From assembly GCA_019058275.1 (NCBI GenBank), contig JAHLVW010000036.1:1-64000 (forward strand): a DNA stretch of 64,000 nucleotides, in the 5' to 3' direction. Shown piece by piece: positions 56,518-64,000 of this stretch. Position 1 is the first letter of the stretch; every line of letters starts with the position of its first letter. Source of the DNA: Candidatus Heimdallarchaeota archaeon (lineage in GTDB: Archaea > Asgardarchaeota > Heimdallarchaeia > JABLTI01). The notes beneath the pieces are model-generated. The model made no database searches. It saw nothing but the letters and a program-made list of their open reading frames with translations, and had not been told where the DNA came from. Made by a program: the position numbers and the translations under genes.

Positions 56518-56619
56518 CTAAAACACTCACAACATTATACTAAACTATCAGTATCAACTAGATAAAGTATTAGATGAAAAGAAAAATAATTATCAAAAAT
56601 TAATAATTTAAAGAGCAAT

Positions 56620-56886
56620 CTATTCAGTGTCCATTTGTTCTAACATATCACCATAAGAATCCTCAAGTTCCTCTCGTTCTTCAGCAGTTAATATTCTTAG
56701 TTTTTTAACCTCAGTAACTTCTAATTTTTCTGCGTGTGAATGTTCAATTTTTCTGGTGAGAGTATAATCTTTAGATTTTGTTTTTGTTAGCTTGAGTTTC
56801 TTACTACAAGTAGCGCATACCAAGAACGTACTTTTATTTTCCTTAGTAGGTTTCATTAGACTACCACATTTCTCGCAAAATTCCAC
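56620..56886 (-). CDS. RPB9/TFS-like N-terminal zinc-ribbon protein
   Basis: MEFCEKCGSLMKPTKENKSTFLVCATCSKK; lacks the C-terminal TFIIS ribbon. Confidence 0.7.
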   Translation of the reverse strand: MEFCEKCGSLMKPTKENKSTFLVCATCSKKLKLTKTKSKDYTLTRKIEHSHAEKLEVTEVKKLRILTAEEREELEDSYGDMLEQMDTE

Positions 56887-57124
56887 TTTGTATACACCTC
56901 TTTCTACGAGATTTCGATTTGAGTATTCGACTCCTTTTTATATTTTTTTGGTTTTTCCCAACAAAATATTTGTTCTTTAAAACTATTATAAACTACCCTA
57001 CTTACAAATAAAGTTATCGGAATAACAAAATTAGCTATTAAGTTATTGTAAAATACACATCAGCAAACAACAAAATAATCCATTTATCTGAAAATTAATG
57101 AAAATTAGAAAAAAATAAACAAAT

Positions 57125-57283
57125 TTAGGATGCTACAGGAGTAGCATATGTTATACTTACTGATATTTCTTCTTCTTCTACTTGTGTCCACCATCCGCAT
57201 GTGCAACGAACCATTCGATCAATTTTTGATAAGGACCCAAGTTCACAATTTGGACACTTAATCTTAGAGTAAATTGAAGCCAT
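57125..57283 (-). CDS. 52-aa zinc-ribbon microprotein
   Basis: MASIYSKIKCPNCELGSLSKIDRMVRCTCGWWTQVEEEEISVSITYATPVAS; CxxC..CxC ribbon, below the ORF track length cutoff. Confidence 0.6.
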   Translation of the reverse strand: MASIYSKIKCPNCELGSLSKIDRMVRCTCGWWTQVEEEEISVSITYATPVAS

Positions 57284-57419
57284 TCTTCTCACTAAAACTA
57301 GTATGAATATTCACTATTAATACTATTAACTCTAGAGAGATGGGCGAAAGTAATCTATATAATTAATAAATGTAATTTTTTAAAAAAAGCAGATAATTCA
57401 ATTAAAAAACATTAAATAA

Positions 57420-58556
57420 CTAATTATCTGCCCAGACTGAGTATAATTGAGCAAGTTGATCAGTAATAGTATCATTGAATAACAAAACTTGTCCTGCGAA
57501 TCTAGAGGGAGGACCAGTTCCTACTTTCATCATTATAAGGTTTAATCCATGATTTAAGGTAACAGAATTCTTTGTATACCATATTTCCTTTCTATTGCCT
57601 TGAAGAATGTATTCACCATTGAACCATACTTTGAAATTTTTCTCACCATTAGCTCCAACATTAACTGTGAGTGAATCACTACTTGGATTATAAATGTAAG
57701 ACCACATGTAGACTAATCCCCTTTCACCCCATTCTAAATCATCATGAGTATCCCAATTCCCAGCTTTTGTAAATGCTATTAAACCAGGTCTAGCACCACT
57801 GTCATTATAAGGCATTATTTTATGATTACTTTGTAGGCCAATGTTACCTTGTGTGAATGTATTAGTGTCAAGAAGATTTGGAAGATAATCTTGTTCACTA
57901 CCATAACCACATAGATCTATGTAATCAATAGAGATATCAGGTGTCCTAGTATTATCTTCGAATTCACCTAGTAAAAACCAAAGGTTGGGTGAAAATCCTA
58001 CAGTTGTTGGGAAATTACTCTTACCATAAGCATCATCTGATGATGTTCTTCTTACCAAATAGTCATGATAATAATATGGTATGCCATCAGAATAATTGCC
58101 AGAATTTGCTGATGGAAGTGTTGCAACAAAACCAGAGGAGATAAAATCATCATCTTCAAATCTAACTTGAACTCTAAAAACAACAAATGGTTGAATTTCT
58201 TCAGAACTACCAAGTGCAAATAAATTTATATCATCAATTTCACTTATACCGACTTTTCTGTCAAGTGTATACCAAAGTAATGTTTCATTATTTTGCAGAA
58301 TCGCAACACTTTCGATATCTGCGTCATTCATACCTTTATTCATCAAAGGTATAGAAACAGTGTCAAACAAACCATTTCTATCAAAATCTTCAACTTCAAT
58401 TTCTCCAGCTTGATAAATATCTGACTTTAATCTAAGATAACTCATTGTAATGCCAACAACAATTCCTGCAGCAATAACAGTTATACCAATCAAAAATACA
58501 GTAGCTATAACATTAGATACTGCTTTTTTATTTGGTAAAATGGATCTAAAATTCAT
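57420..58556 (-). CDS. archaeal type IV pilin N-terminal domain protein with large exported C-terminal domain
   Basis: NKKAVSNVIATVFLIGITVIAAGIVVGITMSYL class III-like prepilin helix. Confidence 0.75.
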   Translation of the reverse strand: MNFRSILPNKKAVSNVIATVFLIGITVIAAGIVVGITMSYLRLKSDIYQAGEIEVEDFDRNGLFDTVSIPLMNKGMNDADIESVAILQNNETLLWYTLDRKVGISEIDDINLFALGSSEEIQPFVVFRVQVRFEDDDFISSGFVATLPSANSGNYSDGIPYYYHDYLVRRTSSDDAYGKSNFPTTVGFSPNLWFLLGEFEDNTRTPDISIDYIDLCGYGSEQDYLPNLLDTNTFTQGNIGLQSNHKIMPYNDSGARPGLIAFTKAGNWDTHDDLEWGERGLVYMWSYIYNPSSDSLTVNVGANGEKNFKVWFNGEYILQGNRKEIWYTKNSVTLNHGLNLIMMKVGTGPPSRFAGQVLLFNDTITDQLAQLYSVWADN

Positions 58557-58793
58557 TATATCTAACCACCACTATAGTTCAATTATGTAAACTTTAGATT
58601 TATAATTTATCGGAAATTTATCCGCAGATATAGTAAATTTCTCATTATATGATAATGAAAAGAATAGAATTTTTGTATAAATAGAATGTAATAAGTTATT
58701 AAGAATGACGTCTTTTTCATATAAAGCTAACTAATTTCTAGACTATAATTAATTCTTTTATTATAGTAATTCAGCTTTTTATTTGTGGTTTAA

Positions 58794-59642
58794 ATGATAT
58801 TTGAAAAATTGAATGAAAATATCTATCTATTTATAGATGAATCATTTTATGATACAATAGCTGGAGCAATTGTTTTACCTAACAAGCTCATAATGATAGA
58901 TTCAGGTATGCATGTACCAAAGATGCAGCAATTTAGAGAGTGGGTTGAGAAGGATACAGGAAAGAAATTCGAATATCTAGTTCTTACACATTATCATGGC
59001 GACCACCTGATAGGTAATCAAATATTTTCAGATTGTAAGATTATTGCTGATGAATTCATCCATGAATATATGAAGGGAATGAAAGAACGATGGACACTAG
59101 AGGAAATTGAAAAAGCAAAAGAACGTTCTACAGATCCAACATCTCTTGATGGTTTGGTTATTACATTACCAAATGTTAAATTGAATGATTATATGGAAAT
59201 TACTGATGATAATGTCAAGGTTATAATCAAAAAAACTGGTGGCCATACAGAAGATTCAACCTATGTTTACTGTCCTAATTATAAAGTTCTTTTTGCTGGA
59301 GACAACCTATTTGCTGGGCAATATCCATATGGTGGAGCTGATACATGCAATCCAGATATTTGGATGAAAACCTACAAAGAATTTCTATCGTTGGATGTTG
59401 AATGGTTTATCCCTGGACACAGCAGAGATTGGTCTAATAAAGCTGTAAAAGAAACACTTGATTTCATGAAAGATATGAAAGAACAAGTACTAGAATTACA
59501 CGATAAAGGAAAAACTGAGGAAGAAATCCTAAACAAAATTGATAAAATTAAATTCTACTATTACGATAAAGACAATCAACATGATTTAAACCTAAAAGCT
59601 TCCACTCTAAAAAGATGGTATGATGTGTGGATAAAAAAGTAG
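58794..59642 (+). CDS. metallo-beta-lactamase fold hydrolase
   Basis: LVLTHYHGDHLIGNQIF...GGHTEDSTYVYCP...FAGDNLFAGQYP...PGHSRD. Confidence 0.9.
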   Translation: MIFEKLNENIYLFIDESFYDTIAGAIVLPNKLIMIDSGMHVPKMQQFREWVEKDTGKKFEYLVLTHYHGDHLIGNQIFSDCKIIADEFIHEYMKGMKERWTLEEIEKAKERSTDPTSLDGLVITLPNVKLNDYMEITDDNVKVIIKKTGGHTEDSTYVYCPNYKVLFAGDNLFAGQYPYGGADTCNPDIWMKTYKEFLSLDVEWFIPGHSRDWSNKAVKETLDFMKDMKEQVLELHDKGKTEEEILNKIDKIKFYYYDKDNQHDLNLKASTLKRWYDVWIKK

Positions 59643-59782
59643 TGAACAATGAAACTAATTCTATGAAACAAGACAATAGAAGTAGTTTTTCTTAGGAAAT
59701 TATTAAATTTGAATCACCTTAATTGATGTGTATTATTTGATGGAATATAGATTTTATATATTAGAGAATGTGAGGTAAGAAC

Positions 59783-60613
59783 ATGTCTTATGAAAAAGTT
59801 GCTGAAAATGTTTATGCGATAACAGATGGAAGTACTAGAGGTAATATTGCTGCATTTGTCCTTCCGTCACAAATTGTCTTTATTGATTCTGGAATGTATC
59901 TACCATTAATAAAGGAATTTAGAGAAAAGTTAGAAGAAGAAATTGGTAGGAAAACATCTGCTTTAGTTATAACCCACCCTCATGGGGATCACATCTATGG
60001 TACCAAGGTTTTTTCTGATTGTCGAATCATCTCATCAAAGGAAACTTCAGATAGGATTCGTCAAAGTAGAAAAGATTTAACACCTGAAAAAATTGAAGAA
60101 ATGAAGAAAAATGCTGAAGATCCAAGCCTTTTTGATGGTCTTGAGATTCTTATCCCAACAGAGACTTTTGAACACAGACTAGTAATCGAGGATTTTGATG
60201 AACAATTGATTATTAAAAGAACTGGTGGTCACACAGAGGGTTCATCTTATATCTACTATCCAAAGGCTAAAGCATTAATGGCTGGTGATAATTTATTTAT
60301 TAATAGTTTTCCTTGGGCAGGTGATCCAACTGCAAATCCTCAAAAATGGATAGATACTTTCAAAGAATATCTCTCTTTAGATGTTGATTTCTTTATTCCA
60401 GGTCATGGTCCTGTAAGTGGAAAAAAAAAAGTTCAGGAATATTTAGATTATTTTGAAAAAGTAATCGTTCTAATGCGTAAGTTAATCACTGAGGGTTACT
60501 CTGAGGTAAAAGTCATTGAAAGAGCCAATGAACTTGAATTTTATCCACCTCGACAAGAACAATGGAAGGATCTTTCCTTAAAGAAATGGTATCAATTTCT
60601 TACTACAAAATAA
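59783..60613 (+). CDS. metallo-beta-lactamase fold hydrolase (tandem paralogue)
   Basis: LVITHPHGDHIYGTKVFSDC...GGHTEGSSYIYYPKAKALMAGDNLF...IPGHGPVSG. Confidence 0.9.
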   Translation: MSYEKVAENVYAITDGSTRGNIAAFVLPSQIVFIDSGMYLPLIKEFREKLEEEIGRKTSALVITHPHGDHIYGTKVFSDCRIISSKETSDRIRQSRKDLTPEKIEEMKKNAEDPSLFDGLEILIPTETFEHRLVIEDFDEQLIIKRTGGHTEGSSYIYYPKAKALMAGDNLFINSFPWAGDPTANPQKWIDTFKEYLSLDVDFFIPGHGPVSGKKKVQEYLDYFEKVIVLMRKLITEGYSEVKVIERANELEFYPPRQEQWKDLSLKKWYQFLTTK

Positions 60614-60650
60614 TCTTTTCATTTTCCTTTTCTCTTTATCATTTCACATT

Positions 60651-60823
60651 TTTATCCGAAGGTATATGAAATAGTCAAAAGGAATCTTGATAAATACCAG
60701 AAATATTTAAGTCACTCAAAGGTAGTAGTGATTGAAGGTTCTGTTCATGCATATACTTGCTTACTAAAACCAAAAGAATTTAGTGAGACTGTTTTAGAAT
60801 TCATAAAAGATGTAAAGGGATGA
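60651..60823 (+). pseudogene. C-terminal remnant of an alpha/beta hydrolase-like gene
   Basis: Frame reads FYPKVYEIVKRNLDKYQKYLSHSKVVVIEGSVHAYTCLLKPKEFSETVLEFIKDVKG* without a credible upstream start. Confidence 0.4.
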
Positions 60824-60835
60824 TAAACAATCCTT

Positions 60836-62440
60836 TTATTCAACAAATTTTCCATTAAGAGGAACTTTATCGACCATTGAAATTTGTAATTCAGTATTGT
60901 AAAGCGAATCAGATTTTTTAGTATGGTCTATGGAATAATGAACTCCTCTACTTTCTCTTCTACCTCTAGCACATCTAATAATCAGTTCAGCTACTTGTGC
61001 TAAGTTTCTCAAATCTAGTAAGTGAGGATGTATTTTGAAATCCCAGTAAAATTGATTGATTTCTTTCATAACTACTTCTAATCTGTTAGCTGCCCGAATT
61101 AAACGGTTGTCTGATCTCACAATTCCAACGTAATTCCACATAAATCGACGAATCTCATCCCAGTTTTGTTTAACGATAACCATTTCATCAGGATCTTCTG
61201 CCATTCCTGGATCCCAATAGGGGAAAGGTTGTTTTGTAGGTGCACCAGTATTCATACAAAGAATAGCTCCAAATTTAGCTGCCTTGTTAGCACATACAAG
61301 AGCTTCCAGCAAGGAATTACTAGCTAAACGATTTGCTCCATGGAAGCCTGTGCAAGAAACCTCGCCAATAGCAAGTAGATTCTTGACATTGGTTTGACCT
61401 GTAGTTGTAGCTTTAACTCCACCTATTAAGTAATGTGCTGCTGGAACAACGGGAATAGGCTGAACAGTGATATCTATACCGTAAGTTAAACATCTTTCAT
61501 ATATCGTTGGAAATCTGTCTTTTACAAAACTAGGATTTTTATGAGTTATATCGAGAAAAACACAATCTTCACCAGTTGTTTTTAGCTCAGCATCAATAGA
61601 TCTACTTACAATATCTCGAGGTGCTAGTTCTTTCTTTGGATGATACTTTGACATAAAACGTTTACCATTTTTATCGATTAGCTTTGCTCCCTCTCCTCTC
61701 ATTGCTTCAGTGATAAGGAAAGCTTTTGCATGTGGATGATATAAACTCGTTGGATGAAATTGCGTGAACTCCATGTTGATTATTTTAGCTCCAGCACGAT
61801 AAGCCATGGCAATACCATCACCAGTACAAACATCAGGATTACTAGTGACCAGAAAAACTTTCCCAGCTCCACCTGTTGCTAGAGTAGTTATAGTTGCTTG
61901 AAAATTATTTATCTGATTGGATTTTTTATCAAGTGCGTATGCTCCTATGCAAACATTGTTGTCCACAAATAAGTTGATTGCTACATGATTTTCGAAAATA
62001 TTGATATTAGACTCTTTTTTAACAGCATCAACTAGTTTAGTTTCAATTTCGTAACCAGTTCTATCTTCTGCATGCAGCACTCTTCTTTTTGTATGTCCAC
62101 CTTCTAATCCTAAATCTATTTCACCATTATTTCTTGAGAAATTTACACCATAATTATTAATAAGCTCACGAACTAATCGAGGTCCTTCTGAGCAAATTTC
62201 TTCAGCAACATCCTTACGACATAAACCAGCTCCTGCATTTACAGTATCTTTTACATGATCCTTAATTGAATCCTTTTCATCTAATACTGCTGCAATTCCT
62301 CCTTGAGCATAAAACGTTGCTCCTTCTGTTATTTCATCCTTGCTCAGTAATGAAACAGTTCCATACTCCGAAGCTTTCAAAGCGAAAATAAGACCACTTA
62401 ATCCGCTGCCAATAACCAAGAAATCTGTTGAAATCCTCAA
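60836..62440 (-). CDS. nadB: L-aspartate oxidase
   Basis: DFLVIGSGLSGLIFALKASEYG...GATFYAQGGIAAVLDEKDS...EFTQFHPTSLYHP...AAHYLIGGVKATTTGQT...GFHGANRLASNSLLEALV. Confidence 0.95.
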   Translation of the reverse strand: MRISTDFLVIGSGLSGLIFALKASEYGTVSLLSKDEITEGATFYAQGGIAAVLDEKDSIKDHVKDTVNAGAGLCRKDVAEEICSEGPRLVRELINNYGVNFSRNNGEIDLGLEGGHTKRRVLHAEDRTGYEIETKLVDAVKKESNINIFENHVAINLFVDNNVCIGAYALDKKSNQINNFQATITTLATGGAGKVFLVTSNPDVCTGDGIAMAYRAGAKIINMEFTQFHPTSLYHPHAKAFLITEAMRGEGAKLIDKNGKRFMSKYHPKKELAPRDIVSRSIDAELKTTGEDCVFLDITHKNPSFVKDRFPTIYERCLTYGIDITVQPIPVVPAAHYLIGGVKATTTGQTNVKNLLAIGEVSCTGFHGANRLASNSLLEALVCANKAAKFGAILCMNTGAPTKQPFPYWDPGMAEDPDEMVIVKQNWDEIRRFMWNYVGIVRSDNRLIRAANRLEVVMKEINQFYWDFKIHPHLLDLRNLAQVAELIIRCARGRRESRGVHYSIDHTKKSDSLYNTELQISMVDKVPLNGKFVE

Positions 62441-62567
62441 TTAGAGACCTCTTTTTGATAATCTTCTACGACTTTATGATTTCCTTCTTTAAATGTTTGT
62501 ATGAATAGCTTACGTTTAAATGAATGTCCTTTCCTTCTTTAAATCTTCCATTACGAATACAAGATGA

Positions 62568-63302
62568 TTAATCAATTACCGGTGATTGATCTTGATCTAT
62601 TGGATCTGCCATTCTTGATAGCATACGATATGAACCAAAAGCCTGTATGCCAAAAATAATGATTTCTGTATAAACAATTACTTTCTGACCTAAAACCTGA
62701 ATTAATCGACCTGTAGGTGTGCCTGAAGCTGGACCAGCATAAAGTATTATCAAATATCCCAATAATATCAATGTAAAGATAGCATAAATCCAACCGAAGA
62801 AGTTTCTATAATCTTTGTCATGAAATATAGCAATCATATACAAAATTGTTGAAACAATAGAACCAGTGAAGGCTGTATATACAAAATTCGTATGCCAAGT
62901 AAGATATGTGGAGTTTATGTCGTATGACAAATAACCAATTCCCATATAGGCAATTGCACAAATTACTCCATTTATCGTACCAATAATCGATAACCACTTT
63001 GATATCTTATTATTCTCAAAGAATGTAGCAAAGATAATGAAATAAGAAACTAGCATTACACCAACCAATGTTAATGCAGTAGTAAGCAAACTTCTCGAGA
63101 CAATATTGGTTTCACCTAAGAATGTATTTATTCTTCCTAAATCACTAAAATAGTTATCAATGAAGCTATAGCCAATTGTGTTGGGATCATTATACGTTCC
63201 ACCAGGATAAAATACCATAGCTAGAACTGTTAAAATTAAGAATAATACACAGCTAATCAAAGTTACTAAGACAAACCCTTTTTTGGTTTTAAGCCAGTAC
63301 AA
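62568..63302 (-). CDS. multi-pass membrane protein (DUF998-like)
   Basis: 244 aa, 6-7 hydrophobic helices; FYPGGTYNDPNTIGYSFIDNYFSDLGRI. Confidence 0.6.
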   Translation of the reverse strand: MYWLKTKKGFVLVTLISCVLFLILTVLAMVFYPGGTYNDPNTIGYSFIDNYFSDLGRINTFLGETNIVSRSLLTTALTLVGVMLVSYFIIFATFFENNKISKWLSIIGTINGVICAIAYMGIGYLSYDINSTYLTWHTNFVYTAFTGSIVSTILYMIAIFHDKDYRNFFGWIYAIFTLILLGYLIILYAGPASGTPTGRLIQVLGQKVIVYTEIIIFGIQAFGSYRMLSRMADPIDQDQSPVID

Positions 63303-63373
63303 ATAATTACCTCAATAAATGCATATAATAAATTATGATAGTTTACACTTATAGCAGATAATTTATGATTTAT

Positions 63374-63973
63374 TTATAATTTCCTTATCATTTTTGTGAA
63401 AATCGTTTGCACGGACTCAAGATGTTGTTTGTTTCTCCAGAGAGGTAAAGATATGAAGAAAAGATTAGTATCGGATAATTTCAAAGGTTCCTCAATTGAT
63501 AATTTCATAAGTTCATTAATCTTACTAGATTTAATTTTATTTTTAAATTGCTTGCAATTTTTCAAACAATATAATGCTTGTTCACCCATTATGACGATAG
63601 TATTTGGTTTAGTATTTTCAATTTCCTTCTCGAGAAAATAAGCACAGTTTTTGACAGTTTTATTACGAATTATTTTGTTATTGAATCTTTCCACACGACA
63701 TTTGATTGCAGTTGTGTAATAGTAGGATTTATTCTTGAACAATGTCAATTTATCTTTCTTAGCTATTTTGTTATTAATATTTAACAACCAAAAAAGATTC
63801 CATGATAAAGTTCCTAAAAGTGGTGATGGCGCTCCAAAAATTTTTTGAGACTCACACCAATTATAGAAATAACTGTCATTGATTATATTGCTTTTTTTGT
63901 TATGAAAAGGCGGAGATTCGCTTACAAATAAAACACTGGTTTTTTCAGGAATCCATGAAGTAGAATCATACAC
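63374..63973 (-). CDS. uracil-DNA glycosylase superfamily-like protein
   Basis: SVLFVSESPPFHNKK...YYYTTAIKCRVERFNNK...PNTIVIMGEQALYCLKNC. Confidence 0.6.
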   Translation of the reverse strand: MYDSTSWIPEKTSVLFVSESPPFHNKKSNIINDSYFYNWCESQKIFGAPSPLLGTLSWNLFWLLNINNKIAKKDKLTLFKNKSYYYTTAIKCRVERFNNKIIRNKTVKNCAYFLEKEIENTKPNTIVIMGEQALYCLKNCKQFKNKIKSSKINELMKLSIEEPLKLSDTNLFFISLPLWRNKQHLESVQTIFTKMIRKL

Positions 63974-64000
63974 TACACTTGGCTTTGAATTTGTATGAAT

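Noticed and set aside
62470-62550. Repeated CCTTCTTTAAAT in the nadB upstream region
   Set aside because: Two copies of a short AT-rich word only; not enough to call a regulatory element.
1-64000. CRISPR array, transposon, integrase or prophage
   Set aside because: No regularly spaced repeats, transposase/integrase motifs or long terminal inverted repeats were seen.
1-64000. tRNA or rRNA genes
   Set aside because: No convincing cloverleaf (e.g. GGTTCGAATCC T-loop with matching acceptor stem) or rRNA signature was spotted by eye; tRNAscan would be decisive.

Overview
AT-rich archaeal chromosomal window. The archaeal assignment rests on ribosomal proteins L15e, L34e and L38e, Trm5, an RNase P RNA with Rpp30/Pop5 proteins, a DUF106/EMC3-like protein, a Get3/ArsA ATPase, archaeal-type pilus ATPase genes and a bacterial-style PyrB/PyrI pair. 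L38e, L34e and eukaryote-like factors suggest a TACK or Asgard-like lineage, but this is inference. Most of the window is housekeeping. The standout is 36.8-55.4 kb: biotin ligase, alpha/beta hydrolase, BCCP, biotin carboxylase and acyl-CoA carboxyltransferase, followed by a single 3581-aa ORF (42255-53000). That ORF carries a near-complete iterative type I fatty-acid/polyketide (PfaA/PfaD-like) synthase: two FMN TIM-barrel (NMO/PfaD-like enoyl reductase) domains, KS, AT, second KS, two ACPs, KR, hot-dog DH and a C-terminal 4'-phosphopantetheinyl transferase. Both ACPs have Thr (DLGIDTVKQAE) where the phosphopantetheine-accepting Ser is expected. The divergent carboxylase promoter carries two copies of the palindrome TTTTAC(A/T)GTAAAA. 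Other notable items: an Rpp30-Pop5 fusion ~3 kb from rnpB, a well-formed C/D-box sRNA, an AdoMet decarboxylase homologue with Thr in place of the pyruvoyl-forming Ser next to a branched-polyamine synthase, a ThiI homologue with a degraded PP-loop, and several apparently disrupted genes. All family calls come from reading motifs by eye; no database search was run.
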